The notes: generated by a model from the letters alone, not told the origin. Positions 25,087-33,831 are shown, counted from the stretch's first letter. The stretch is DNA of 64,000 nt from Runella sp. SP2 (GCF_003711225.1 NZ_CP031030.1:3038001-3102000), one strand, 5' to 3'. Translations and numbers: made by a program.

Positions 25087-27651
25087 TTAGTCCATTACTT
25101 TTTCAAGCTCCACACCTTTGTCACGAATCAAACGAAACTCCCTGAAACGACGTAGCGTTGACATGGTAAACCCAATGACCAGTACCAGCGTTCCGATCCA
25201 AAGTACGTTGATAAGCGGTTTTTCTACAGCTTTCATCACAATATAATCGCGTTGTTTGAAATTAGCATCAAAACTGAACGTTCCTGTTTTAGGGTCTATT
25301 TCCATAAATTGAATCCTAAGACCCAGTTCTTCGCTCACTTCGGGTTTGCGCATCACCATGCGGTCTTGATTGATGGCAAAAGTAGGAGCAACATAGTACT
25401 CACGTTCTTTGTCCAAAATCTTGATTTGTGCTTTTACTGCAATGTCATTCGGATTTAAGGCAACTCCTTCTACGGCATTCGTGCGAGTGACACTTTCGAG
25501 CACTGCCACGTAGTCGTTTACAAAAAAAGTATCTTGCAGCGCCACTCTGAAGTTTTCAGTAGGCGACCATTCTTCTGCGTCACCTGGATTGCTACCTATC
25601 ATTGCGTATGAATACAAATCCTTGTTGAGTTCACGCTTAATATCTGGTGACGTTACCATACCCATTCGTTCGTTGAACTGTACGCGTGGAAAGAGCGTCG
25701 TAATTCTACCCGTTGGTTCACGGTACTCTACTTCATAGAACACGTTTTCAGGATACACCGCGACCGTATCTCCTTTTTTATGGTAAGTTTTTTCACCAAC
25801 CGTAATATCCCGCAAACACACCGCGTGGAAATCCCCCTCGATGATGTCTAACCAGCTGCTTGGCACGTATTGCGGCACATCCCGAATTTCGGTGCGTGGC
25901 CCGCGGTAGGTCAGCAAGTAGTCGCCCATACGGGTTGATTGCCCCAACCATAATAACACGTTTTCTTTGTTTTCACGGTTATCGTCTTTGGTAAAAAAGT
26001 CTTCTTTTGAAATCAAAAGTCCTGAGCCATTGAGCGATACTACTTTTTGATAACCCGACGACCACAAAATACCGATCAACATCAAAGCAACACCGATGTG
26101 GGTAATGGCTCCTCCCGATAGCCGATAGCTTCCTTTCAAAACCCCCAGAATGATGGTCATATTTGCCACCAACGCAAACACTGAAGCCGTCAACAAAGCG
26201 ATGTAAGGAAGTTTGTTAATTCCTCCAAACGTAATGAGGAGGGCTGTGATAAACAATGAAATCCAAACAGGCGTAAGCAAGTCCTGCATTTTGCCCTTTT
26301 GAACTCGTTTCCACCAAAAATACTGGCCAATTCCCGTCAAAATGGCAATGACCGCAAAAAACCAAAGCTGGAATTTCGTGTAATAGGTAATGGCATCGGT
26401 AGGTGGTGCCAGTTTAGATACCCCCCCGAAGCTTTCCACAATTTTATTCCACACAGGAATAGAAGTTGGAATAATGACCTGAAAACTTGCCAAACAAATC
26501 ACGGTAGCACCAATAAATAGCCAAAACTCCCGTGAATAGGTTGAGACTTCTTCGGCATCGCTTGGGAGCAATTTCCAAGCGCGGGCCGATATAACAATAG
26601 AAACTGCAATGAAGGCCAACAAATAAAGCAATAACTGCCCAGAAAGCCCCAGGTCAGTAAACGAGTGAACTGATGAGTTGCCTAAAATTCCGCTTCGGGT
26701 AAGGAAGGTTGAATACAAAATCAGAATAAACTGAGCAGTAACCAGAATAATTGACGATTTTAGGGCTGACGCATTTTTCTTGGCAATAATCATGGTGTGC
26801 AAAGCGGCAATCCCTACCAACCAAGGCACATATACAGCGTTTTCGACGGGGTCCCAACTCCAATAACTATTGAAGCTCAGGGTTTCGTAAGCCCAGTAGC
26901 CTCCCATCAAAATACCAACACCCAAAATCACGCCCGTTAGAAGCATCCAAGGCAGCGCTGGACGAAGCCATTCTATCACTTGTTTTCGCCAAAGCCCCGC
27001 CATCAAATACGCAAACGGAACTAACGTGAGCGCGAATCCCAAAAACAGCGTCGGTGGGTGAATCACCATCCAGTAGTTTTGAAGCAAGGGGTTGAGCCCA
27101 TTTCCGTCTTTAGGAATAAAATTGGGATTCATTGCCCAAACTTGTAAATCGGGCATAGCCTCGCGCATCGTTAAGAAAGGCGTACTTCCAATTTTGAAAT
27201 CAATGCCTGGGATAATAACCCCTAAAATCATTGAGGTCAAAAATGCCTGTACCAACGTATAAACGGTCATCATGGGGGCTTCCCACAATTTATTGGTACG
27301 AATCAGTACAACGCCTAAAATAGCCTGCCAAAACATCCAAAGCATGAAGCTACCTTCTTGGCCTTCCCAAAAACACGAAATCATGTAGTACCATGGTAGC
27401 GCTTTTGAGGAGTGACTCCACGCATAATGGTACTCAAAATGATGCCCGTAAATGATGGTGTATAAAGTGGCGCATACGCCCAAAATAGCCGCAACATGTA
27501 CGTAAAACGCTCCTCTTGCGAAGCGCTTCCAAGAACTAAGTTCTAACGAATCGGTTCGTAACAGCGTGACACGCAAATAAGCGTAAGTAGCCACGAGTGC
27601 TGTTACAAACGATAAAATGACGAGAAGGTGTCCTAAGTTTCCGAGGGTCAT
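25087..27651 (-). CDS. ccmF: Cytochrome c maturation heme lyase CcmF/CcsA type
   Basis: 854 aa polytopic membrane protein with about 14 hydrophobic segments. It carries the heme-handling WWD region (GGYWAYETLSFNSYWSWDPVENAVYVPW) and conserved histidines in VIHPPTLFLGF and WSHSSKALPWYY. CcmF takes heme from CcmE and attaches it to apocytochrome CxxCH motifs in the periplasm. A large periplasmic domain spans residues ~560-800. It is longer than proteobacterial CcmF (~650 aa), as in other Bacteroidota. Last gene of the ccm operon, 13 bp after ccmE. Confidence 0.93.
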   Translation of the reverse strand: MTLGNLGHLLVILSFVTALVATYAYLRVTLLRTDSLELSSWKRFARGAFYVHVAAILGVCATLYTIIYGHHFEYHYAWSHSSKALPWYYMISCFWEGQEGSFMLWMFWQAILGVVLIRTNKLWEAPMMTVYTLVQAFLTSMILGVIIPGIDFKIGSTPFLTMREAMPDLQVWAMNPNFIPKDGNGLNPLLQNYWMVIHPPTLFLGFALTLVPFAYLMAGLWRKQVIEWLRPALPWMLLTGVILGVGILMGGYWAYETLSFNSYWSWDPVENAVYVPWLVGIAALHTMIIAKKNASALKSSIILVTAQFILILYSTFLTRSGILGNSSVHSFTDLGLSGQLLLYLLAFIAVSIVISARAWKLLPSDAEEVSTYSREFWLFIGATVICLASFQVIIPTSIPVWNKIVESFGGVSKLAPPTDAITYYTKFQLWFFAVIAILTGIGQYFWWKRVQKGKMQDLLTPVWISLFITALLITFGGINKLPYIALLTASVFALVANMTIILGVLKGSYRLSGGAITHIGVALMLIGILWSSGYQKVVSLNGSGLLISKEDFFTKDDNRENKENVLLWLGQSTRMGDYLLTYRGPRTEIRDVPQYVPSSWLDIIEGDFHAVCLRDITVGEKTYHKKGDTVAVYPENVFYEVEYREPTGRITTLFPRVQFNERMGMVTSPDIKRELNKDLYSYAMIGSNPGDAEEWSPTENFRVALQDTFFVNDYVAVLESVTRTNAVEGVALNPNDIAVKAQIKILDKEREYYVAPTFAINQDRMVMRKPEVSEELGLRIQFMEIDPKTGTFSFDANFKQRDYIVMKAVEKPLINVLWIGTLVLVIGFTMSTLRRFREFRLIRDKGVELEKVMD

Positions 27652-27664
27652 GGTTGAGTATTTT

Positions 27665-28099
27665 CTACAGTTTAGCAGCCGTCGCTTCTTTAAAATCAGG
27701 CTTTTCGTTGGTGTATTTTGAAGGGCACTTCATCAGGATTTTATTACAAGCGAAGTGGTCGCCTTCCATGCGCCCAATGACCACTACTTGTTCTGACTTA
27801 TCAAAATCCTGTGGTTTGGGGCTACCATACACTACTTTTTTTACAACTTTGTTGGTATCGGCCAGCATAAACTCAAAGTGATTGGGATCCATAACGGGGT
27901 CGTATTTCATTCCAACTATCTGTCCGTTTGCGTCTTTGGTGAGTTTACCCACCACGTGAATTTCCGATTTTTCGCCTTCTTTGGCCAATTCTTCGGCTTC
28001 CGTAAAGTTGGAATATGTACTGGCGTTTCCGTAAGTTGAAACGATAATTCCAATCGCAATCGCGATGACTATAAGTCCAAAAATGTGTATCTTTTTCAT
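27665..28099 (-). CDS. ccmE: Heme chaperone CcmE, CxxxY type
   Basis: 144 aa: one N-terminal membrane anchor (IFGLIVIAIAIGIIVSTYG), then a small beta-barrel (OB fold) with IHVVGKLTKD, VVYGSPKPQDFDKSEQVVVIGRM and the heme-attachment motif near C125-PSK-Y129. Proteobacterial CcmE binds heme covalently through His in HxxxY; here a cysteine takes that position, as known from Desulfovibrio and some archaea. It carries heme from the CcmC side to CcmF. Between it and ccmD lies the toxin-antitoxin pair. Confidence 0.92.
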   Translation of the reverse strand: MKKIHIFGLIVIAIAIGIIVSTYGNASTYSNFTEAEELAKEGEKSEIHVVGKLTKDANGQIVGMKYDPVMDPNHFEFMLADTNKVVKKVVYGSPKPQDFDKSEQVVVIGRMEGDHFACNKILMKCPSKYTNEKPDFKEATAAKL

Positions 28100-28120
28100 T
28101 TGTTTACTGATTTTTGATGC

Positions 28121-28507
28121 TTACCAAATTCGTGTTACTCCGTACTCTTCAAATAATTTCTCTTTTGTTATAATGCTTAGGTTTTCAGTCAACGCCTGCG
28201 CAATCAATGTCCTATCAAATGGGTCGCGATGATGAAACGGGAGTTGAGATAGTTTGTTAATATGTTCCATTTCAACTTTCAAAAAATTAGACAATCCGTT
28301 TTCTAAAGCCCAATTTTCAGCTTCAATGAATGGTAACCCCAAATCCAGCTTATTCAAGCTACTTTTAATGGACATTTCCCAAAAAGAAGCCAAACTAACA
28401 TAGCAATTTTGGAAGTCTGTTAAAATAATTTTTTTTGCCTTTTCAGAAAGCATTGCATCTCCACGCATAAACCAAATCAAAGCGTGTGTATCTAATAGGT
28501 ATTTCAT
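28121..28507 (-). CDS. PIN-domain toxin of a type II toxin-antitoxin pair
   Basis: 128 aa PIN ribonuclease of the VapC superfamily. Acidic metal-binding residues: D6 in YLLDTHALIW, E44 in SFWEMSIK, and the pair in FHHRDPFDRTLIAQA; the fold ends in ITKEKLFEEYGV. These would coordinate Mg2+ for RNA cleavage. It overlaps the DUF2281 antitoxin by 4 bp, the typical antitoxin-first arrangement. The pair sits inside the ccm operon on the same strand, 21 bp before ccmE, so its transcription is probably linked to cytochrome maturation. Confidence 0.88.
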   Translation of the reverse strand: MKYLLDTHALIWFMRGDAMLSEKAKKIILTDFQNCYVSLASFWEMSIKSSLNKLDLGLPFIEAENWALENGLSNFLKVEMEHINKLSQLPFHHRDPFDRTLIAQALTENLSIITKEKLFEEYGVTRIW

Positions 28508-28716
28508 GGATACATGTACTCTTTAAAGTCCTCCAGAGGTTCATCAAAATCATCAGACATGATTATTTTCCCTTTAAAGCTCCCAAAAACTGGTTTCCGT
28601 TCTGGCGTTGATTCGCTTTTGGTTTTAGATACCAAAAAGTCAACAAAGTCTTCTACCTCTGTTTGTTTTTCCAGTGGTAGTTTTTCGATTTTGGCTATCA
28701 AATCTAAAAGGCTCAT
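28504..28716 (-). CDS. DUF2281-type antitoxin
   Basis: 70 aa. MSLLDLIAKIEKLPLEKQTEVEDFVDFL is the characteristic helical N-terminal segment of the DUF2281 family, which accompanies PIN toxins. The acidic C-terminal tail (MSDDFDEPLEDFKEYM) likely wraps the toxin. Overlaps the toxin gene by 4 bp and the preceding ccmD gene by 4 bp, so it is translationally coupled at both ends. Confidence 0.85.
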   Translation of the reverse strand: MSLLDLIAKIEKLPLEKQTEVEDFVDFLVSKTKSESTPERKPVFGSFKGKIIMSDDFDEPLEDFKEYMYP

Positions 28717-28949
28717 TTTTTTGCTTGTTTTTCTAGCTTTGAAACTTTCCTATCTATATTCACCAAAAAGGCAATAATCCCCACAAAAATGACCGATATA
28801 ACCGCAAATACCACCCAAATTTTACCATCGGCACGCATTTGATCGGCCATTGATATTTCTTGTTCAACAGCTTGTTGTGCAAATAGGTTTACAGAAACCA
28901 ACACAAAAAGAAGGGTAGTGATAAAGACGTTTTTGCTATATTTTTTCAT
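28713..28949 (-). CDS. ccmD: CcmD family protein
   Basis: 78 aa. A signal-like N-terminus (MKKYSKNVFITTLLFVLVSVNLFAQ) is followed by MADQMRADGKIWVVFAVISVIFVGIIAFLVNIDRKVSKLEK, a single membrane helix with a cytoplasmic basic tail. This matches the small CcmD-like proteins of Bacteroidota. CcmD releases holo-CcmE from the CcmABC complex in proteobacteria. The position after ccmC and before ccmE agrees. Short length makes the assignment rest mainly on context. Confidence 0.75.
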   Translation of the reverse strand: MKKYSKNVFITTLLFVLVSVNLFAQQAVEQEISMADQMRADGKIWVVFAVISVIFVGIIAFLVNIDRKVSKLEKQAKK

Positions 28950-28968
28950 TTCAACTCGTTATTTTAAA

Positions 28969-29646
28969 TTATTCAATTCCTTTCCAAAGTACATACCCTA
29001 ATTTGAAACCAATCGACGGGTGAGGTAGCATTTCAACATTGACTGGACGGGCTCGATTAAAAGGTGAATCGCTCGATGGTTTTCCTTCCATTCTTTTTTC
29101 ACCCCACAACTCAAAGTTTGAACGATGAATCCGAACTCCTAAGCCAATAAACATTTCTAATCGCAAATGTTTATTCAAATTGTACAATACTCCTATTTTT
29201 GAAGCTGTCCCGAACACAAGACGGTCATATTCAGCTCTTCCAAAGGTATAATACAGCGAGTCTTGGGTCGAATACCCATTCCTTAGCTTGTAATTGTCCC
29301 TCATCACAAACACTTCTTGGGCAAAATACCATTCTGGGTTAGGGCCAGGCGTCATGTACCACCGAAACTCTTCCTTCATTTTGAAGTTTGCATGGTAATA
29401 CTGCTGCCCCGAACAAGAAAGACAATTAACTCCGTAACTCAATCCACCTAGATTTGACCCAAATTCCGTGTTTATTCCAAAATTTCTTTTGGGACGGTAT
29501 TCAAAACCAAACTGCCAAGCTGGACTTGTCAACGACATCAACGTGCTCGGCGTAAACTTAAAAGTCACTTTATCATACGCTCGACTAGAGGTTTGTCCCA
29601 TCACCAACAAAGGGCTAACCACAAGAACTATCCACAATTTTTTCAT
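28969..29646 (-). CDS. Outer-membrane beta-barrel protein (DUF3575-like)
   Basis: 225 aa with signal peptide (MKKLWIVLVVSPLLVMGQ). Alternating hydrophobic/polar strands (WQFGFEYRPKRNFGINTEFG, LRLEMFIGLGVRIHR, PSIGFKLGYVLW) give an eight-strand-type barrel, resembling DUF3575 proteins. A CLSC pair occurs in one loop. No known part in cytochrome maturation. It is inserted between ccmC (9 bp away) and ccmD (19 bp away) and is clearly part of the transcription unit. Confidence 0.7.
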   Translation of the reverse strand: MKKLWIVLVVSPLLVMGQTSSRAYDKVTFKFTPSTLMSLTSPAWQFGFEYRPKRNFGINTEFGSNLGGLSYGVNCLSCSGQQYYHANFKMKEEFRWYMTPGPNPEWYFAQEVFVMRDNYKLRNGYSTQDSLYYTFGRAEYDRLVFGTASKIGVLYNLNKHLRLEMFIGLGVRIHRSNFELWGEKRMEGKPSSDSPFNRARPVNVEMLPHPSIGFKLGYVLWKGIE

Positions 29647-29655
29647 CCATCTACT

Positions 29656-30312
29656 TTAGTCTGCCTGCTCCTCCAACATTCGCACTCGCACTCGTACCGT
29701 GGCCATCCACGTACCAAGTAACCCCCAACCAATCACTGCGGGATAAAAAATCCGTCGCATTTGGTTGTCCATGTCCAATTCACTGAACGCAGGATTTCCA
29801 CCGTTGCCTGGGTGCAACGAATCGGTCAAACGAGGAAGAATAAAGATAAGAGGAATGAAAACTGCGTACGCCAAAATATTATACACGGCCGAAATACGCG
29901 CCCGACGCTGTTCATCATCAAACGACCCGCGCAAAATTAAGTAGGCAAAGTACATCAACATGCTGATAGCGACGCTATTGAGTTTGGGATCGCTTGGCCA
30001 AGGGTCACCCCACGTAACGGAAGCCCACAACGAGCCCGTAGCGCAACCCAAAATTCCCAACAAAATAGCGACATTGGTAAACTCTACCGACTTGAGGTCG
30101 TACTGCAAATCATTGGTACGCAAATACTTAATGGCATATACCAACGAGGTAGTGAGCATGGCAATCATGGCAAACCACATCGGTACATGGAAATACACGT
30201 TACGAATACTTTCATTTAGAATGGCACGGCGAGGAACCGTCCCCATCAATCCAAAGTAAAGTGTATAAGTCAGCAGTAGCACCGCTATTATTTTCCACCA
30301 GTTATTCTTCAT
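29656..30312 (-). CDS. ccmC: Heme exporter CcmC-like protein
   Basis: 218 aa, six predicted membrane helices. The WWD region appears as SLWASVTWGDPWPSDPKLNSVAI, with flanking histidines in NVYFHVPMWFAM and in the loop DSLHPGNG. CcmC loads heme onto CcmE. The order ccmB-ccmC is as expected. No ccmA ATPase or ccmG/H gene is in the window, so these must lie elsewhere or be replaced; ccmA is often separate in this phylum. Confidence 0.9.
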   Translation of the reverse strand: MKNNWWKIIAVLLLTYTLYFGLMGTVPRRAILNESIRNVYFHVPMWFAMIAMLTTSLVYAIKYLRTNDLQYDLKSVEFTNVAILLGILGCATGSLWASVTWGDPWPSDPKLNSVAISMLMYFAYLILRGSFDDEQRRARISAVYNILAYAVFIPLIFILPRLTDSLHPGNGGNPAFSELDMDNQMRRIFYPAVIGWGLLGTWMATVRVRVRMLEEQAD

Positions 30313-30331
30313 AAGGTATTACTTTAATTCT

Positions 30332-30994
30332 CTAACTACGCCACAAATAAGGAAACAAAATTAAGGACAAACTAACCACAATGGCATCCAACGCCAACAA
30401 AATCATGACTTCTTCCGAACTAGACCCACGGTCTAAACCATCGAGGGCATTTTTTGCTAACTTCATCACCATCAACAACATAGGAATAATCACGGGAAAA
30501 CTCAGAATCGCCATCAAGGCGCCGTTGTTTTCGGCTTTGGAGGCAATCCCCGCGACCATCGTCAACGACGACGCAAACCCGATGCTTGACAAAAAAATCG
30601 TTACCAAATACATCCACAGGTCACCGACAGGGTTTCCCATCACAAAAGCATAGAACCCAAAACCCGTCAACGACAAAACCAGCATCAATCCCGAATTATA
30701 AATGATTTTGGAAAGAATAATGCCTTGGGGACTTGCGATGGTATAATAGTACAAAAGACGTCCAGCGCGTTCTTGGGTAAAACTTTTGGAAATGGCATTC
30801 ACTGCCGTAAACAAGATAATAATCCAGAACAACGTATTCCAAGTAATGGGAGTCAGCTGGTTAGCTTTGAGTTTAAAGCTCAAATAACAGACAAACACCG
30901 TGCTTACAATGTACAACAGCATCCCATTGAGGGCGTAGCGTTGGCGCCATTCGAGGGTTATTTCTTTTCCGATGAGGGTACGAAGTTCTTGCAT
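30332..30994 (-). CDS. ccmB: Heme exporter subunit CcmB
   Basis: 220 aa from ATG 30994 (MQELRTLIGKEITLEWRQ); the open frame runs nine codons further to a TTG. The N-terminal cytoplasmic segment KEITLEWRQRYALNG and FTQERAGRLLYYYTIASPQGIILSKI are family hallmarks, with six membrane helices. CcmB is the permease partner of the CcmA ATPase in release of heme-loaded CcmE. It is the first gene of the operon; the divergence point lies in the 63 bp separating it from the MFS gene stop. Confidence 0.92.
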   Translation of the reverse strand: MQELRTLIGKEITLEWRQRYALNGMLLYIVSTVFVCYLSFKLKANQLTPITWNTLFWIIILFTAVNAISKSFTQERAGRLLYYYTIASPQGIILSKIIYNSGLMLVLSLTGFGFYAFVMGNPVGDLWMYLVTIFLSSIGFASSLTMVAGIASKAENNGALMAILSFPVIIPMLLMVMKLAKNALDGLDRGSSSEEVMILLALDAIVVSLSLILFPYLWRS

Positions 30995-31057
30995 CGGGGG
31001 CAAAATTACGACACAAACCAACGCGTTGTACTGAGGAACGTCATTAGTTTTTAATTT

Positions 31058-32215
31058 TTATCCAACTACGGTGCGATGCGTGCGTTTCCACCACAATAAG
31101 TAACCCAACGAAGCTAACGCCAAAACCGACGAAACATAAAAGGCCACGGGGATATTGGCGAGTTTTCCGCCGTACCACCAACCCGACCACCACGCCCCTA
31201 CCCCAATACCTGCTTCCAAAGCGATGTACATGGTTGCCAATGCTCTTCCACGGTAATCAGGGTGGCTGAGGTCAATTGTCCATGCGGTCAAGGTAGGCGT
31301 GTTGAGTCCCCAAGAAAAACCAAACAAAATCGCCGCCGTCCAAAAACTCCACACCGATTGGCTAACGCCCAAAATACCCATCCCAAGCGCCAAAAGTATG
31401 GATGAAACAATCATCACAGGAACGCGCCCATAGACATCAGACGACTTACTAGCAAACACCCGTATCACCAACGAAGCAATGGTATAGACCGTAAAAAACA
31501 GCCCTTTGTTGTGAATCCCGAGGGTTTTGCTCACGTCTGGAATAAGCGTCAGAATAACGCCTGACGAAAATGAAACGGCAAACATCACCAAAAACACGTT
31601 GAGCACGCGCGGCTCAAACAAATCGGAACGGCTGATTTTGAGCATACTAAATCGAAAACGTTCTTTTTGCACCAACGTTTCTTTCATGTTGAGCAAAATC
31701 AAAATCGACAACAGTGCAAACGCCGATGACACAAAAAACATGGGGTTAATGCCCATCGACATCGTGAGGTAGCTTCCAATGGCGGGTCCTAACGACATAC
31801 CCGTGGCGGTAAAAATACCCAACATCCCCGCCGCCTCTCCGCGACGGTTTTCGGGAATGATGTCGGCAACGTAGGCCGCCGTGGCGGTTGGTTTTGTTCC
31901 CGTTGAGAATCCGTGTAAAAAGCGAAGCAACAAAAAGCCCCATACCACGTGGACAAAAGGGTAAAACAAGCTCGCTACGCAGCACACCAACGACCCAAAA
32001 GCCATGACGGGCACTCGGCCAATGGTATCGGTCAGTTTGCCGCTGAATGGCCGCGACAACCCCGCCGTAAACGTAAAAAGTGCAATGATAAGCCCGATGT
32101 AAGGCTGTCCCCCCATCGCCGTCAGGTAATCGGGCAATTCGGGAATCATCATTTGAAAACTGGCAGAAAATAGGAAGTTACTGAGGCATAGAAGCCAAAA
32201 TTGTAAATTGTACAT
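31058..32215 (-). CDS. Major facilitator superfamily exporter
   Basis: 385 aa from ATG 32215, with about 12 membrane helices. Loop motif A appears as GLSRPFSGKLTDTIGRVPV and again in the second half (SSDVYGRVPVMIVSS); RFLHGFSTGTKPTATAAYVADIIPENRRGEAAG resembles the drug/proton antiporter motif C area. It probably exports a toxic compound by proton exchange. The divergent PadR regulator, ~370 bp away, belongs to a family that often controls efflux. A strong terminator-like hairpin lies directly upstream of the start, suggesting attenuation. Confidence 0.88.
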   Translation of the reverse strand: MYNLQFWLLCLSNFLFSASFQMMIPELPDYLTAMGGQPYIGLIIALFTFTAGLSRPFSGKLTDTIGRVPVMAFGSLVCCVASLFYPFVHVVWGFLLLRFLHGFSTGTKPTATAAYVADIIPENRRGEAAGMLGIFTATGMSLGPAIGSYLTMSMGINPMFFVSSAFALLSILILLNMKETLVQKERFRFSMLKISRSDLFEPRVLNVFLVMFAVSFSSGVILTLIPDVSKTLGIHNKGLFFTVYTIASLVIRVFASKSSDVYGRVPVMIVSSILLALGMGILGVSQSVWSFWTAAILFGFSWGLNTPTLTAWTIDLSHPDYRGRALATMYIALEAGIGVGAWWSGWWYGGKLANIPVAFYVSSVLALASLGYLLWWKRTHRTVVG

Positions 32216-32235
32216 AACGAAACTAACTGTGGAAC

Positions 32236-32338
32236 AAAAAAACAAAAGGACTGAAAGTGTCCACGTGGTTTACTTTCAGTCCTTTTGACACAGCGATGAG
32301 GTTTGTAAACATGATAACTTGTAAAACCTCATAGCTGT
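32236..32338 (-). promoter_or_regulatory. Two-hairpin leader ahead of the MFS gene (possible attenuator)
   Basis: Read on the minus strand: first a hairpin with a 14-bp stem (32290-32338, containing atgaggttt and its complement), then a perfect 16-bp stem (32243-32258 with 32272-32287) followed by seven T residues at 32242-32236. The start codon is only 21 bases later. No minus-strand gene precedes it, so the terminator most likely acts on the MFS transcript itself. The loop of the terminator contains ccacgtgg. The 32345-32588 stretch shows no other feature. Confidence 0.55.
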
Positions 32339-32588
32339 TGCTCAATTTTATTTACGTTTATCGAATTCTAAAAACTGTTTCGGGCAAATCTTCCGTATTT
32401 GCATACAAATCAGCCAGCAGTAAATCGGCAAAATACGGCGAGAATCAACCAATAGATACTCTCTCAACGTCGGAATCTCTCGATAAAGTTCAAATTTTTC
32501 ACCTCTGTCGTAATTGGCTGTACTTTGTGAGGTTAATTTTTATACCTAAGAAAATTTGGTATGTAGAAATATAATGTATATTTACAGT

Positions 32589-32927
32589 ATGCAACAACAA
32601 ACGTACCTCAAAGGCTGTCTGAGCGCCATTGTTCTTCAACTTTTGCAAGAAAATAGGCGCATGTATGGGTATGAAATTACCCAGCGGGTTCGCGAAATCA
32701 CGGCAGGCGAACTGCAACTGACCGAGGGGGCGCTGTACCCTACCCTCCACAAACTCGAAGCAGAAGGGGTATTGACCACCGAAAACGCGCTCGTGGATGG
32801 ACGCAACCGAAAATATTATAAACTGACCGAAAATGGCCATCAACAAGCCCAAACGGCAGTCTCAGAATTGACCGATTTTGTGTCTAACCTTCAAAAAATT
32901 TTGAACCTTAAACCTTCGCTCGGATGA
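32589..32927 (+). CDS. PadR-family transcriptional regulator
   Basis: 112 aa from ATG 32589 (MQQQTYLKGCLSAIVLQLL); upstream in-frame ATGs exist but add no family sequence. The winged-helix core is complete: MYGYEITQRVREIT, LTEGALYPTLHKLEAEGVL and RNRKYYKLTENGHQQ. Such proteins repress until a ligand binds. Its stop overlaps the start of the next gene (ATGA), a common arrangement in which the partner is a membrane protein. AT-rich half-sites such as atgtatatttacagtat just before the start might be its operator. Confidence 0.93.
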   Translation: MQQQTYLKGCLSAIVLQLLQENRRMYGYEITQRVREITAGELQLTEGALYPTLHKLEAEGVLTTENALVDGRNRKYYKLTENGHQQAQTAVSELTDFVSNLQKILNLKPSLG

Positions 32928-33664
32928 AATTGACGACAGAACAACTCGACCTCATTAACAAAGAAATCATTCAAGGAGGCATCAAATACCAAGATTTGTA
33001 CGAAGAACTCCTCGACCACTACATCACGGCCATTGAAGATAGAATGGCCAACGGAACAGCATTTGGCGAGGCTTTTGGAGAAGTAAATATCAGCTTTGTG
33101 AATTACCGCCCTCCACTTATCGAAAGATATTACTACGATGTCAGGAGCTTAAAAAAAGTTACTCAACACAGTAGTGGCCTTTCAAGGTTACAAAAAGATT
33201 ATGAAAGAAATTTAAAAGGTGAAATCAAAAAAAGACACTGGCAAATTATGAAAAACTATTTTCGCTGGCCCACCATTGTTACGTCGCTTTTAGTGGGGGC
33301 GCTTACTTTTCAGTTTGCGTATTTGGTGCCCTTAAAAATTGGGGTTGGATTCTTCGGCTTCTTGTCTTTTGCTCCCTTACTCTTTTTATTACCCGCGACT
33401 TACCGACACACGATGGGTTATTTCAAGAAAGAGCGCAAGTTTATCAATTCACTCAAATGGACGGCCATCGGTGCGCAAGCCACCTTTGCACTTTCACTTT
33501 TCAATTGTTTCGTGTTTATACCAAGAGTAGTTGGCATAGAACTAAAAGCGTTTTCTCCTCAAATTCAAGTTGCAACGGTAGCCACTCTCATCTGCTTTTA
33601 CCTCGCCTATTCCCTCAGCTTTTACCAGCTCTACAAAGAACGCTTTAAGGTCAAAACGACATAA
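32924..33664 (+). CDS. Membrane protein paired with PadR
   Basis: 246 aa. The N-terminal ~110 residues are soluble and helical (LINKEIIQGGIKYQDLYEELLDHYITAIEDRM), followed by four membrane helices (IVTSLLVGALTFQFAYLV, VGFFGFLSFAPLLFLLP, GAQATFALSLFNCFVFIP, ATVATLICFYLAYSLSF). The same soluble segment accompanies PadR regulators in many Bacteroidota, so the two probably form a sensing unit. Overlaps PadR by 4 bp and is translationally coupled. Function unknown. Confidence 0.8.
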   Translation: MKLTTEQLDLINKEIIQGGIKYQDLYEELLDHYITAIEDRMANGTAFGEAFGEVNISFVNYRPPLIERYYYDVRSLKKVTQHSSGLSRLQKDYERNLKGEIKKRHWQIMKNYFRWPTIVTSLLVGALTFQFAYLVPLKIGVGFFGFLSFAPLLFLLPATYRHTMGYFKKERKFINSLKWTAIGAQATFALSLFNCFVFIPRVVGIELKAFSPQIQVATVATLICFYLAYSLSFYQLYKERFKVKTT

Positions 33665-33667
33665 CCT

Positions 33668-33800
33668 CGATGGCGCGAGCGTCCCCGCTCGTAACCTTTA
33701 TTAACAGGCTTCAAGCCTTTCTTGCGCCAAACTAGGCTCAAAGCCTTTTGATAGTTGTCACGGCTCGGGCCGCCCCGTCGCAAGAGGCGAGCGGCGGCGT
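33668..33800. repeat. Palindromic island repeat, copy A
   Basis: Begins cgatggcgcgagcg, contains a 12-bp central stem (ggcttcaagcct paired with aggctcaaagcc, imperfect) around a ~16-base loop, and ends in a GC-rich right part with gcgagcgg. Starts 4 bp after the membrane-protein stop. Same element at 34373, 35247 and 37449. Confidence 0.9.
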
Positions 33801-33831
33801 TCTGAAATTTACTCACACTATTTTTATTCTT

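Noticed and set aside
33748-33831. Upstream extension of the DUF2199 protein
   Set aside because: These 28 codons read through repeat copy A and give no protein-like sequence; the ATG at 33832 starts the conserved domain.
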